From: Streptomyces chumphonensis
GTDB lineage: Bacteria; Actinomycetota; Actinomycetes; Streptomycetales; Streptomycetaceae
Assembly: GCF_014779715.1 (NCBI RefSeq)
Contig: NZ_JACXYU010000002.1
Location: 434,001 to 498,000 of the forward strand
Length of the DNA stretch: 64,000 bases
Direction of reading: 5' to 3'
Numbering within the stretch: position 1 is the first letter of the stretch; each line of letters begins with the position of its first letter. Below, one piece after another: positions 1-9,038 of this stretch. Made by a program: the position numbers and the translations under genes. Below the pieces are notes generated by a model. It saw only the letters and a list, made by a program, of their open reading frames with translations. It was not told the DNA's origin and ran no database searches.

Positions 1-1
1 G

Positions 2-418
2 GAGCTGGCGGTCGGGGCGCAGCACCGGATCCCCTACGTCCACGTGCTGGTCAACAACTCCTACCTCGGCCTGATCCGCCAGGCGCAGCGGATGTTCGAG
101 ATCGACTTCCAGGTCAACCTGGAGTTCGAGAACATCAACTCGCCCGAGCTCGGCGTCTACGGCGTGGACCACGTGAAGGTCGCCGAGGGCCTCGGCTGCA
201 AGGCCATCCGGGTGACCGACCCGGCCGAGCTGGGCGCCGCGCTGGAGCAGGCCAAGAAGCTCGCCGCCGAGTACCGGGTGCCGGTCGTCGTCGAGGCCAT
301 CCTGGAGCGCGTCACCAACATCGCGATGAGCGGCAACGACATCGACAAGGTGAACGAGTTCGAGGAGCTCGCCACCGAGCCGGGCCACGCGCCCACCGCG
401 ATCTCCCCGCTCACCTGA
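2..418 (+). CDS. gcl: Glyoxylate carboligase, C-terminal part (5' end outside window)
   Basis: This is the last 138 codons of a thiamine-diphosphate enzyme that condenses two glyoxylates to tartronate semialdehyde and CO2, the route by which allantoin- and purine-derived glyoxylate enters central metabolism. The frame is open from the first complete codon at base 2. The segment [15 protein letters not shown] followed by [19 protein letters not shown] is characteristic of Gcl and separates it from acetolactate synthase. The C-terminal stretch [18 protein letters not shown] is also Gcl-like. The location fits: xanthine dehydrogenase, a purine permease and a PucR regulator follow within 12 kb. 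The catalytic glutamate domain lies upstream and cannot be checked. A strong stem-loop follows the stop. Confidence 0.9.
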   Translation, partial: ELAVGAQHRIPYVHVLVNNSYLGLIRQAQRMFEIDFQVNLEFENINSPELGVYGVDHVKVAEGLGCKAIRVTDPAELGAALEQAKKLAAEYRVPVVVEAILERVTNIAMSGNDIDKVNEFEELATEPGHAPTAISPLT

Positions 419-435
419 CGGTCGGGGACAGCAGG

Positions 436-473
436 CCGAGGGGCCCGGGCTCGCCGCGAGCCGGGCCCCTCGG
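436..473 (+). terminator. Stem-loop terminator after gcl
   Basis: Two 17-18 nt GC-rich arms (beginning CCGAGGGGCCC and ending GGGCCCCTCGG) pair around a 3-nt loop, with one bulged G. It lies 18 bases after the gcl stop. There is no long U-tract, which is usual for Streptomyces terminators. Confidence 0.75.
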
Positions 474-625
474 TCTGTGCCGACGTCCCGGCGGGAGGGG
501 TGCGCCGCGGGCCGCGCGAGCCGTCGGCGGATCACCCGAACGACGCGGATGCCGACGGGGGTAGCGGACGTGGCACGGGGCCGGGTTCCACGACTCCGCG
601 TCGCTCATGGTGCACGATCTGATAC

Positions 626-1675
626 GTGCAGACGCAAGAGTACGACCAGCAGACAAACGCCACGCGGGTGCCGAAGCCGCAGCGCGGGCCCGTCGTCCGC
701 TCCGTACCCCCCTCGGGCCCCGGGCCGGGGCGGCGGCGCCTCCACCGGCTCACGGTGCTGGGCGGGACGCTGCTGCTCCCGCCCAGTGCCGCGCTCGTGG
801 CGCGGGCGCTGGACGTGGACGGGCCGATGCCCCTCCCCCAGCTGCTGGCGTTCCTGCCCTGGTTCCTGGTGCCCGGCTGGCTGGCGCTGACCGTCGCCGT
901 GGCGGCGCGGCGGCCGCTGCTGGCCGGCTGGTCGCTGGCCGTGCTGGGGAGCACCGCGTGGTTCCTCCAGCCCTACGGCCCGCAGGTGACCACCCCCGCC
1001 CGGCCGCCGCTGGCACAGGTGCGGGTGCTGAGCGCCAACCTGGAGTTCGGCGGTGCCACGGGGGCGCTGCTGGACGTCCTGCGCCGCGAGCGCCCCCACC
1101 TGGTCTCGGTCCAGGAGTGCGACCGGCGCTGCGCCGAGGCACTGGACACCCCGCGACTGAAGGACGCCTACCCCTACCGCGTCGTCCGGGGCAGCGAGCC
1201 GGCCGAGGGCTCCGCGCTGCTCAGCGTGTATCCGCTCAGCGACGTCGGGCACCTGCCCGGGCAGCTCTCCATGCCGAGCGCCGTGGCGGACGTGGCCGGG
1301 GTGCCGGTGCGCGTCCAGGTCGTCCACCCCATGCCGCCGCGCCTCGGTTCGATGGACGCGTGGGCGCGCGACCTCGACACGGTCCGCCGCGCCGCCGAGC
1401 GCCGGTCGAGGATGCGCACGATCGTCGCCGGGGACTTCAACGCCTCCCAGGACCACGCCGCCTTCCGGGCCGTGCTGGACACCGGGCTGCGCGACAGCGC
1501 CCGGTCCGTCGGTCATTCCCGGACGCCGTCGTGGCCGGCGGCGACCACTCCGCTGCTCGGCACGCAGATCGACCACGTCCTGGTGAGCGAGCGGCTGACG
1601 CCGGTCGGCGCGGAGTTCCTCGACCTGCCGGGGACCGACCACCGCGCCGTGCTCGCCGACGTCCAGATCCGCTGA
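626..1675 (+). CDS. Membrane-anchored endonuclease/exonuclease/phosphatase (EEP) family protein
   Basis: The 349-aa protein has a basic, proline-rich N-terminus and three hydrophobic segments (about residues 42-60, 71-92 and 97-115), then a C-terminal EEP fold from about residue 131. The metal and catalytic residues of the superfamily are visible: Asn138 in SANLE, Glu164 in VQEC, Asp270/Asn272 in GDFNAS, Asp316-His317 in QIDHV, and Asp338-His339 in TDHR. The topology would place the hydrolase outside the membrane. The family cleaves phosphodiester bonds in nucleic acids, phosphoinositides or sphingomyelin; the substrate here is unknown. The start at ATG 626 is the first in a frame with consistent codon bias. 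MarP-like protease follows 148 bp later on the same strand. Confidence 0.8.
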   Translation: MQTQEYDQQTNATRVPKPQRGPVVRSVPPSGPGPGRRRLHRLTVLGGTLLLPPSAALVARALDVDGPMPLPQLLAFLPWFLVPGWLALTVAVAARRPLLAGWSLAVLGSTAWFLQPYGPQVTTPARPPLAQVRVLSANLEFGGATGALLDVLRRERPHLVSVQECDRRCAEALDTPRLKDAYPYRVVRGSEPAEGSALLSVYPLSDVGHLPGQLSMPSAVADVAGVPVRVQVVHPMPPRLGSMDAWARDLDTVRRAAERRSRMRTIVAGDFNASQDHAAFRAVLDTGLRDSARSVGHSRTPSWPAATTPLLGTQIDHVLVSERLTPVGAEFLDLPGTDHRAVLADVQIR

Positions 1676-1823
1676 GGCGCGGGCGCCCGTCCCGGCCGCC
1701 GGTGGGGCCCCGGCGGCGGCCGGCGGGTGAGGGGCGGGAACCCGACGCGGGGGCCGGGACGTTCTACCCGACCAGTGGCCGGCGCACCGGCCGACGGGGG
1801 CGGCCCGGGAAGGAGGAACGGTC

Positions 1824-3026
1824 GTGAACCTGATAGACGTCGTGCTGCTGCTGGCCGCGGTCGCCTTCGCCGCCAGCGGGTACCAGCGCGGGTTGGTGGC
1901 GGCCCTGGTGTCACTGGCCGGCTTCGTCGGCGGGGCGGTGGTGGGGGTGTGGCTGCTGCCGTTCACCCTGGGCTTCGTCGAGCGGGGCAGCGGCGCGGCG
2001 ACGGTCACGGCCGTCCTCACCGTCCTGCTGCCCGCGGGCGCCGGGCACGCGCTCGCCGCACGGCTGGGCTGGGAGCTGCGCGGCGCGCTGCGGTGGGCGC
2101 CCGTGCGCTGGCTCGACGGCGTCGGGGGCGCTCTGGCGAACGCGGTGGCGGTGCTGCTCGTCGGCTGGGTCGCGGCGAGCGTCCTGGTCACCTCCCCCTC
2201 GCCGGAGGTGAGCGGGGCCGTCCGGGGCTCGACGGTGCTGGGCGCCGTGCAGGACCGGATGCCGGAGGCCGCGCCCACCTGGTTCAGCCGGGCCACGAAC
2301 GCCCTCACCACGGCCGGCTTCCCCCGGGTCTTCAACCCCTTCGAGAGCGAGCCGGTCACCGGCGTACCCGAGCCGACGGGGGACGAGGTCACCGAGGCGG
2401 CCACCGTCGCCGCCCAGCGCGGCAGCGTCAAGGTGGAGGGCGTCGCGCTCGTCGACGGTCGGCGGCAGGGCCAGGAGGGCAGCGGCTTCGTCTACGCGGA
2501 CCGCCGGGTGATGACGAACGCCCACGTCGTGGCCGGGGTGGACCGGCCGACCGTCCGGGTGGGCGGGGTGGGCCCCGCCCTGTCGGCGACCGTCGTGCAC
2601 TTCGACCCGGACATCGACGTCGCGGTGCTGCGGGTGCCCGAGCTGGAGGCGACGCCGCTGGAGTTCACCTCCGAGGTCTCCCGGGGCGACCCGGCCGTCG
2701 TCGCGGGCTACCCGGAGAACGGCGGGCTGGACCTCCAGGCCGCGACCGTGGCGGGCGAGGTCACCGCCCGGGGGCAGGACATCTACAACGCGGGCATGGT
2801 CACGCGGGAGATCCATCCGCTGCGGGGCACGGTCCGTCCCGGCAACTCCGGAGGGCCGCTGCTCACCCCGGACGGCCGGGTCTACGGCGTCGTCTTCGCC
2901 CGGTCGGTGACCGACCCGGACACGGGGTACGCCCTCACCGCCGACCAGGTGCGCCGCGCGGCCGAGGCCGGTGACGCGTCGACGGCCCCGGTGGACACGG
3001 GCGACCGGGCGGCCAGCCTCGGCTGA
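1824..3026 (+). CDS. MarP-like membrane serine protease (CvpA + trypsin-like domain)
   Basis: This 400-aa protein begins with a CvpA-type membrane domain of about four hydrophobic helices (residues 3-20, 27-50, 60-80, 100-122). A periplasmic-side trypsin/HtrA-like protease domain follows from about residue 190. The catalytic triad is intact: His234 in TNAHVVAG, Asp265 in DIDVAVLR and Ser342 in GNSGGPLL. The architecture matches Mycobacterium tuberculosis MarP (Rv3671c), which is needed for acid and oxidative stress tolerance. The GTG start is preceded by AGGAGG. No PDZ domain is seen, which separates it from HtrA/DegP. Confidence 0.85.
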   Translation: MNLIDVVLLLAAVAFAASGYQRGLVAALVSLAGFVGGAVVGVWLLPFTLGFVERGSGAATVTAVLTVLLPAGAGHALAARLGWELRGALRWAPVRWLDGVGGALANAVAVLLVGWVAASVLVTSPSPEVSGAVRGSTVLGAVQDRMPEAAPTWFSRATNALTTAGFPRVFNPFESEPVTGVPEPTGDEVTEAATVAAQRGSVKVEGVALVDGRRQGQEGSGFVYADRRVMTNAHVVAGVDRPTVRVGGVGPALSATVVHFDPDIDVAVLRVPELEATPLEFTSEVSRGDPAVVAGYPENGGLDLQAATVAGEVTARGQDIYNAGMVTREIHPLRGTVRPGNSGGPLLTPDGRVYGVVFARSVTDPDTGYALTADQVRRAAEAGDASTAPVDTGDRAASLG

Positions 3027-3046
3027 CGCCGCCCGGCACCCGCCGG

Positions 3047-3637
3047 TCAGAACCTGACGTCGGAACAGGCGTAGAAGGCGTTCGCCGTGTCGTGGACGGT
3101 CCAGACGGCCAGGATCAGGTGCGTGCCCGTCTTGCCGGCGGGGATGCGCCCGGTGTGGCTCTCGACGGTGGCCGGCTGCCGGCCGCCGAGGTTCACGGTG
3201 AGGAAGGGCTGCGCCTCCAGGTCGCCGCGGGTGAGCGGCCGGGTGGGGTCGTAGCCGTCCCGGGTGATGAAGTACTCGTACTTGGTGGTGCGGTGCGGCG
3301 CGGTGTTGCGCCAGGTGAACGTGTACTGCTGACCGCCGCTGAGCCGCGTGGCCGGCCAGGCCCCGCCGCGGGGGTCGTCGAGTTCGGCGAACCGGGCGTT
3401 GCCGCCGGCGCAGATGGTGCCGTCGGAGGGCCCGCGTCCGGGGAAGCCCTTGAGCCCCTCGACGCTCTGCGGCTCCCAGCGGATGGCCCCGCAGCCGCTC
3501 ACGGTGCCCTGGGCACAGTGCAGCTGACGGCTGAGCGGCGACGTGGTGTATCCGTGCGCGGTGGCCGGGCCCGCGGAGGTGAGAACGGTCACGGCGGCCA
3601 GCCCTAGGGCCGCCGCGAGGGAGGTGATCGTGCGCAT
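3047..3637 (-). CDS. Secreted AA10 lytic polysaccharide monooxygenase (chitin-active type)
   Basis: The product is 196 aa with a signal peptide cleaved after ATA (residues 25-27), so that His28 becomes the mature N-terminus (HGYTTSPLSR). This His and His115 in NTAPHRTTKYE form the copper histidine brace typical of AA10 LPMOs. Phe188 near the C-terminus is a plausible axial residue. Such enzymes oxidatively cleave chitin or cellulose outside the cell. It is a minimal catalytic module with no carbohydrate-binding domain. The start chosen is the ATG giving a proper signal peptide; the longer open frame upstream overlaps xdhC-like coding sequence and is not credible. A DasR-like operator lies just upstream, which supports a chitin/GlcNAc link. 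Confidence 0.92.
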   Translation of the reverse strand: MRTITSLAAALGLAAVTVLTSAGPATAHGYTTSPLSRQLHCAQGTVSGCGAIRWEPQSVEGLKGFPGRGPSDGTICAGGNARFAELDDPRGGAWPATRLSGGQQYTFTWRNTAPHRTTKYEYFITRDGYDPTRPLTRGDLEAQPFLTVNLGGRQPATVESHTGRIPAGKTGTHLILAVWTVHDTANAFYACSDVRF

Positions 3638-3670
3638 GGCTGCGCTCCTGCCTGACGTGGGGGTTGCCTG

Positions 3671-3688
3671 AGTTGGTCCAGACCAACT
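3671..3688 (-). promoter_or_regulatory. DasR-responsive element (dre)-like operator of the LPMO gene
   Basis: AGTTGGTCCAGACCAACT has perfect 8-bp inverted arms around a CA centre. It closely matches the dre consensus A(C/G)TGGTCTAGACCA(C/G)T bound by the GlcNAc regulator DasR. It sits 34 bp upstream of the LPMO start. A half site (ACTGGTCT on the minus strand) follows at about 3699-3706. Confidence 0.75.
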
Positions 3689-3708
3689 CTGACGGTAGAG
3701 ACCAGTTT

Positions 3709-3720
3709 TGGACATGTCCA
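3709..3720. promoter_or_regulatory. 12-bp perfect palindrome upstream of the LPMO gene
   Basis: TGGACATGTCCA is a perfect palindrome beside the dre-like site. It could be a second operator or part of the promoter; no regulator is assigned. Confidence 0.4.
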
Positions 3721-3759
3721 TACCAATGCAGGCGGGAAGAAAGGTGCCGCGTACAAACG

Positions 3760-4947
3760 TCAGGCGACCGAGCCCAGCCGCGCCGTGCGGGGGTCGTGGT
3801 GGATGGGGACGCCGCCGCCGGTGAGGGGGACGCCCGAGCCGCCGTTGCGGTCCGCGACGATCTCGGCCGCGATCGACAGGGCGGTCTCCTCCGGCGTCCG
3901 GCCGCCGAGGTCCAGCCCGATCGGCGAGCGGAGCCGGGCCAGTTCCCGTTCGCCCACCCCCGCCTCGCGCAGCTTGGCCAGCCGGGACTCGTGGGTCCGC
4001 CGCGAGCCCATCGCCCCCACGTAGGCGACCGGCAGCCGCAGGGCCCGCTCCAGCAGGGGCACGTCGAACTTCGCGTCGTGCGTCAGCACGCACAGCACCG
4101 CGCGGCCGTCGAGTCGCTGGCTCTCCAGATAGCGGTGCGGCCAGTCGACGACGACCTCGTGGGCCTCCGGGAAGCGCCGGGCGGTGGCGAAGACCGGGCG
4201 CGCGTCGCACACCGTCACGTGATAGCCGAGGAACCGGCCGATCCGCACCAGGGCGGAGGCGAAGTCGATGGCGCCGAAGACGAGCATGCGCGGCGGCGGG
4301 ACGCTGGTCTCGACCAGCAGGGTCACCGGCTCGCCGCAGCGGCTGCCGTCGGCGCCCAGCTCCACGGTGGCGGTCCGGCCCGAGGCCAGGTGCCCGACGG
4401 CCTCGGCCACGGCGGTGCGTTCCAGAGCCGTCGGCCCGGCGGGGCCGCCGGCCCCGTCCAGGACGCCCAGACGGGAGCCGTCGGGCGCGACGTACAGGGT
4501 GCGGCCGAGGAGCCCGGCGGGACCCGCGACGACCCGGACGAGCGCCGCCGCCTCCCGGCGGGAGGCGGCGGCCACCGCGGCGGCGACGGCCGGGCGGGCG
4601 GCGGGCTCATCCACGCCGCCGTCCGCACCGGCCGCCGCCGGTACCGGGGTGACGAGGACGTCGATCACACCGCCGCAGGTCAGGCCCACGGCGAAGGCGT
4701 CCTCGTCGCTGTAGCCGAAGCGCTCGGTGACGGGCGTACCCGTCTCCATCGCCGCCCGGCACAGCTCGTAGACCGCGCCCTCCACACAACCGCCGGACAC
4801 GGAGCCGACGACGCTCCCGTCGGCGGCCACCGCCATGGCCGCACCCGGCCGGCGCGGGGCGCTGCCGTGCGTGGCCACGACGGTGGCGACGGCGAAGTCA
4901 CGTCCCTGCTCGCACCACCGGTTCAGCTCATCGGCGATGTCCAGCAT
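3760..4947 (-). CDS. XdhC/CoxI-family molybdoenzyme maturation factor
   Basis: This 395-aa protein belongs to the XdhC family, which binds molybdenum cofactor, promotes its sulfuration and inserts it into xanthine dehydrogenase. The N-terminal XdhC motif GSVSGGCVEGAVYE contains the conserved Cys. The C-terminal Rossmann-like part begins near RMLVFGAIDFASALVRIGRF and contains YVGAMGSRRTHESRL. It lies downstream of the purine permease on the same strand and near the xdh operon, so it probably services that enzyme. The start is the ATG at 4947, preceded by AAGGAG. Confidence 0.9.
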   Translation of the reverse strand: MLDIADELNRWCEQGRDFAVATVVATHGSAPRRPGAAMAVAADGSVVGSVSGGCVEGAVYELCRAAMETGTPVTERFGYSDEDAFAVGLTCGGVIDVLVTPVPAAAGADGGVDEPAARPAVAAAVAAASRREAAALVRVVAGPAGLLGRTLYVAPDGSRLGVLDGAGGPAGPTALERTAVAEAVGHLASGRTATVELGADGSRCGEPVTLLVETSVPPPRMLVFGAIDFASALVRIGRFLGYHVTVCDARPVFATARRFPEAHEVVVDWPHRYLESQRLDGRAVLCVLTHDAKFDVPLLERALRLPVAYVGAMGSRRTHESRLAKLREAGVGERELARLRSPIGLDLGGRTPEETALSIAAEIVADRNGGSGVPLTGGGVPIHHDPRTARLGSVA

Positions 4948-5008
4948 GGCGGTCTCCTTGTCCAGGTCGGGGGTGGGGGCGCGGTGCCGGGCGGGCCGCT
5001 CGGTGCCG

Positions 5009-6451
5009 TCAGTGCCCCACGAACGCGAAGTTGTAGACGAACACGGCCGCGAGGATCCACATGAACAGCCCCGGCTCGCGCCACTTGCCCTGGGCGAGCT
5101 TGATCGCGCAGTACGCGATGATGCCCGCGCCGACGCCGTTGACGATCGAGAAGGTGAACGGCATGAGGATCACGGTGAGGAAGACCGGAACGGCGACCGC
5201 GCGGTCCTTCCAGTCCACGTGGCGGGCGTTCTGCATCATCATCGCGCCGATGACGACCAGCGCCGCCGCGGCGACCTGCCCGGGCACGATCTCGGCGAGC
5301 GGCGTGAACAGCAGCATCAGGCCGAAGATCAGTCCGGTCACCGTGGCCGACAGGCCCGTGCGCGCTCCCTCACCGACGCCCGAGGCGGACTCGATGAAGA
5401 CCGTCTGGCCCGAGGCGCTGACCGAGCCGCCGATGGCACCGCCGGCGCCGTCGACGAGCAGCGCCTTGTTCAGACCCGGCATGCGGCCCTTCTCGTCGGC
5501 GAGCTTGGCCTCCTGGCCGACCGCGATGATGGTGGCCATCGCGTCGAAGAAGGCGGCGAGCACCAGAGTGAAGACGACCGTCGTGACGGTCGCGGCGCCC
5601 AGCTCGGCGAAGCCGCCGAACTCGACCTGGCCGAAGAGGCTGAAGTCGGGGCTGGAGACGAAGGTGTCGGGGAAGGCCGGGGTGGCCAGGCCCCACTCCT
5701 CGTCGCCGAGGTCGAAGACGGCGGTGACGACGAGGGCGAAGACGGTGCCGACGCCGATGCCGATGAGGATGGCGCCGGGCACGTTGCGCGCCATCAGCAT
5801 GAAGATCGCGAGCACGGTGAGGCAGAAGGCGAACACCGGCCAGCCGGCGAGCGCGCCCTCGACGCCCAGGGTGATCGGCGGGCCGCCCTCACCGCCCCGG
5901 CCGACGAACCCGGCCTTCTCCAGGCCGATCATCGCGACGAACATGCCGATGCCGATGGTGATGGCGTGCTTGAGCCCCATCGGAATCGCGTTCATGATCT
6001 TTTCCCGGAGACCGGTGATCACCAGGAGCATGATCACGACACCGTAGATCACGCACATGCCCATGGCCTGCGGCCACGTCATGCCCGGGACGACCTGGGT
6101 CGCCAGGACGCCGGAGACGCTCAGCCCGGCGGCCAGGGCGAGGGGCACCTTGCCGATGATGCCCATCAGGAGGGTCGACAGACCCGCCGCGAACGCCGTC
6201 GCGGTGACGACCGCCGCCGGGTTCAGGGTGTCGCCGTTGACGTCGGGGACGCTCAGCAGCAACGGGTTGAGCAGGAGGATGTACGCCATCGCCATGAAGG
6301 TGGTGATGCCGCCACGCACCTCCCGGCCCGTGGTGGAGCCGCGTGAGGTGATGTGAAAGTACCGGTCGAGCCAGCCTCTTCCCGCGGGCGGGCGAGAGCC
6401 GGAGCCCGCGTCTTCCGCCGCGGTCCTCGGCTCTATCGACGACTGTGCCAT
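5009..6451 (-). CDS. NCS2/AzgA-type purine (hypoxanthine/guanine/adenine) permease
   Basis: This is a 480-aa polytopic membrane protein with at least ten hydrophobic helices. Its family signatures are TTGREVRGGITTFMAMAYILLL near the N-terminus, the conserved stretch GIGMFVAMIGLEKAG, and SASGQTVFIESASGVGEGARTG. It resembles the AzgA branch of NCS2, so uptake of hypoxanthine, guanine or adenine is likely. It sits between xdhC and the xdh structural genes, giving a transport-plus-oxidation module. An upstream TTG (6460) would add three residues. The ATG at 6451 is preferred because GGGAG lies 9 nt before it, a normal spacing. Confidence 0.88.
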   Translation of the reverse strand: MAQSSIEPRTAAEDAGSGSRPPAGRGWLDRYFHITSRGSTTGREVRGGITTFMAMAYILLLNPLLLSVPDVNGDTLNPAAVVTATAFAAGLSTLLMGIIGKVPLALAAGLSVSGVLATQVVPGMTWPQAMGMCVIYGVVIMLLVITGLREKIMNAIPMGLKHAITIGIGMFVAMIGLEKAGFVGRGGEGGPPITLGVEGALAGWPVFAFCLTVLAIFMLMARNVPGAILIGIGVGTVFALVVTAVFDLGDEEWGLATPAFPDTFVSSPDFSLFGQVEFGGFAELGAATVTTVVFTLVLAAFFDAMATIIAVGQEAKLADEKGRMPGLNKALLVDGAGGAIGGSVSASGQTVFIESASGVGEGARTGLSATVTGLIFGLMLLFTPLAEIVPGQVAAAALVVIGAMMMQNARHVDWKDRAVAVPVFLTVILMPFTFSIVNGVGAGIIAYCAIKLAQGKWREPGLFMWILAAVFVYNFAFVGH

Positions 6452-6642
6452 GTGTGCCAACTCCCAAGGTTCACAGGGGCACCCGCCGGCTCCTTACGCC
6501 GGCCGGGATTTGGGATGCACGACGCGGGGGACGGCCCGAGACGAACGAGTGTGGTGCGCATTTGCCGTGGGGGGCTTTCTGAGCGGGCGGCGCCGGGCGG
6601 GGTGGTGCGGAGATCCGCCCGGCGCCTCACTTCCAGGTTCCG

Positions 6643-9036
6643 TCAGGTACCGGTGAGGTGCTCGGGGCGGACGGGTACCCGCCGCAGCGCCAGACCGGTG
6701 GCCGCACGGATCGCCGACACCACCGCGGGGGTGGAGGACAGCGTGGGGGCCTCGCCCATCCCGCGCAGCCCGTAGGGCGCGTTGGGGTCGGCCAGCTCCA
6801 GGACGTCCACCGGGATGGTGGGGGTGTCCAGGATGGTCGGGATGAGGTAGTCGGTGAAGGAGGGGTTGCGGACCTTCCCGTCGGTGTCCACGACGATCTC
6901 CTCCATGACGGCCAGGCCCAGGCCCTGCGTGGTGCCGCCCTGGATCTGGCCGACGACCGACTGCGGGTTGAGCGCCTTGCCGACGTCCTGGGCGCAGGCC
7001 AGCTCGATGACCTTGACCAGGCCCAGCTCGGTGTCGACCTCCACCACCGCGCGGTGCGCGGCGAAGGAGTACTGCACGTGGCCCTGGCCCTGGCCGGTGC
7101 GCAGGTCGAACGCCTCGGTGGGCCGGTGGCGCCACTCCAGTTCGATGTCGACGACCTCGTCCTCCAGGACGTCCGCGATGCCGGCCAGCACCTCGCCGCC
7201 GTCGGTGACGACCTTGCCGCCCTCCAGCAGGAGCTCGGCGGTCGCCCAGGCCGGGTGGTAGGTGCCCAGCTTGGCGCGGCCGAGCTCCAGCACCTTCTCG
7301 CGGACGGCCTCGCAGGTGTGCTTGACGGCCCCGCCGGTGACGTAGGTCTGCCGCGAGGCCGAGGTGGAGCCGGCGGAACCGACCCGGGTGTCGGCCGGGT
7401 GGATCGTCACGTGCGTGACACCCAGCTCGGTGCGGGCGATCTGCGCGTGCACGGTGACGCCGCCCTGGCCGACCTCCGCCATCGCGGTGTGCACCATGGC
7501 GACCGGCTCGCCGCCGACGACGGAGAGCCGGACGCGGGCGGTCGAGTAGTCGTCGAACCCCTCGGAGAAGCCGACGTTCTTGATCCCCACCGCGTAGCCG
7601 ACGCCCCGCACGACGCCCTCGCCGTGCGTGGTGTTGGACAGCCCGCCGGGCAGGGCGCGGACGTCGACGCTGGTCCCGGCCGTATCGCCGCTCTCCCACT
7701 GCTTCTCCGGCGGGAGCGGCAGCGCCTTGACGCGGCGCAGCAGCTCGGCGACGGGCGCCGGGGAGTCGACCTCCTGCCCGGTGGGCATGATCGTGCCCTG
7801 GCTCATGGCGTTGAGCCGGCGCAGCTCGACCGCGTCCATGCCCAGCTCGGCGGCGAGCTTGTCCATCTGGCTCTCGTAGGCGAAGCACGCCTGGACCGCG
7901 CCGAAGCCGCGCATCGCGCCGCAGGGCGGGTTGTTGGTGTAGAGCGCGACGGCCTCGATCTCGACGTCGTCGATCACGTACGGGCCGACCGACAGCGAGG
8001 AGGCGTTGCCGACGACGGCCGGGGAGGCCGAGGCGTAGGCGCCGCCGTCCAGCACGATCCGGCACTTCATGTGCGTGATCCTGCCGTCGCGGGTCGCGCC
8101 GTGCTCGTACCAGAGCTTCGCCGGGTGGCGGTGCACATGGCCGAAGAACGACTCGAACCGGTTGTAGACGATCTTGACGGGCTTGCCGGTGCGCAGCGCC
8201 AGCAGGCAGCCGTGGATCTGCATCGACAGGTCCTCGCGGCCGCCGAAGGCACCGCCGACGCCGGAGAGCGTCATGCGGACCTTCTCCTCGGGCAGACCGA
8301 GGACCGGGGCGATCTGGCGCAGGTCCGAGTGCAGCCACTGGGTGGCGACGTACAGGTCGACGCCGCCGTCCTCGGCGGGGACGGCCAGGCCGGACTCCGG
8401 GCCGAGGAAGGCCTGGTCCTGCATGCCGACCTCGTACTCGCCGCTGACGATCACGTCCGCCCGGGCCCGCGCCGCCTCGACGTCACCGCGCACGATGGGC
8501 TGGCGGTGGACGACGTTCGGGTGCGGGACGTGCCCCGCGTGGTGGTCGTCGCGGCCGGGGTGCAGCAGCGGCGCGTCCTCGGCGGTCGCGGTGGCCTCGT
8601 CGTGGACGACGGGCAGCGGCGCGTAGTCGACCCGGATCTTCTCGGCGGCCCGGCGGGCGGTCTCGGGGTGGTCGGCGGCGACGATCGCCACCGGCTCCCC
8701 GTGGTGCCGGACGCGGCCGTGGGCCAGGACGGGGGTGTCCTGGATCTCCAGGCCGTAGTTCTTCACCTCGGTGGGCAGGTCGTCGTAGGTCAGGACGGCG
8801 TGGACGCCGGCCTGGGCCAGGGCGGCCGAGGTGTCGATCGAGCGGATCTCGGCGTGGGCGTGCGGGCTGCGGAGCGTGTAGCCCCACAGCATGTCCTCGT
8901 GCCACATGTCCGAGGAGTAGGCGAACTCGCCGGTCACCTTCAGCGTGCCGTCGGGGCGCAGCGTGGACTCGCCGATGCCGCCCTTGGTGGCGCTGCCCTG
9001 GGTGAGGTTCGTCGGGGTGCGGGTCACTCCGCCCAT
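6643..9036 (-). CDS. Xanthine dehydrogenase, molybdopterin-binding large subunit
   Basis: The 797-aa catalytic subunit begins MGGVTRTPTN. It carries the xanthine oxidase family motifs GVGGAFGGRED, AMRGFGAVQACFAYESQMD, EVGQGGVTVHAQI and, near the C-terminus, GLRGMGEAP with the catalytic glutamate. It oxidises hypoxanthine/xanthine to urate using Mo-bis-oxo-sulfido cofactor. It is the third gene of a FAD subunit, 2Fe-2S subunit, Mo subunit operon on the minus strand; its start is 3 bp from the stop of the 2Fe-2S gene. A longer open frame reaches upstream but overlaps that gene, so the ATG at 9036 was chosen. Alternative substrates such as other purines or aldehydes cannot be excluded by sequence. 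Confidence 0.92.
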   Translation of the reverse strand: MGGVTRTPTNLTQGSATKGGIGESTLRPDGTLKVTGEFAYSSDMWHEDMLWGYTLRSPHAHAEIRSIDTSAALAQAGVHAVLTYDDLPTEVKNYGLEIQDTPVLAHGRVRHHGEPVAIVAADHPETARRAAEKIRVDYAPLPVVHDEATATAEDAPLLHPGRDDHHAGHVPHPNVVHRQPIVRGDVEAARARADVIVSGEYEVGMQDQAFLGPESGLAVPAEDGGVDLYVATQWLHSDLRQIAPVLGLPEEKVRMTLSGVGGAFGGREDLSMQIHGCLLALRTGKPVKIVYNRFESFFGHVHRHPAKLWYEHGATRDGRITHMKCRIVLDGGAYASASPAVVGNASSLSVGPYVIDDVEIEAVALYTNNPPCGAMRGFGAVQACFAYESQMDKLAAELGMDAVELRRLNAMSQGTIMPTGQEVDSPAPVAELLRRVKALPLPPEKQWESGDTAGTSVDVRALPGGLSNTTHGEGVVRGVGYAVGIKNVGFSEGFDDYSTARVRLSVVGGEPVAMVHTAMAEVGQGGVTVHAQIARTELGVTHVTIHPADTRVGSAGSTSASRQTYVTGGAVKHTCEAVREKVLELGRAKLGTYHPAWATAELLLEGGKVVTDGGEVLAGIADVLEDEVVDIELEWRHRPTEAFDLRTGQGQGHVQYSFAAHRAVVEVDTELGLVKVIELACAQDVGKALNPQSVVGQIQGGTTQGLGLAVMEEIVVDTDGKVRNPSFTDYLIPTILDTPTIPVDVLELADPNAPYGLRGMGEAPTLSSTPAVVSAIRAATGLALRRVPVRPEHLTGT

Positions 9037-9038
9037 CG

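Noticed and set aside
605..2431. A 608-codon minus-strand frame opposite the EEP and MarP-like genes
   Set aside because: Low-complexity Arg/Pro/Ala composition and no motif; the plus-strand genes have intact catalytic residues.
3047..4210. A 387-codon version of the LPMO starting at 4210
   Set aside because: Its upstream part overlaps the xdhC-like gene on the same strand in another frame; only the ATG at 3637 gives a signal peptide with His at the mature N-terminus.
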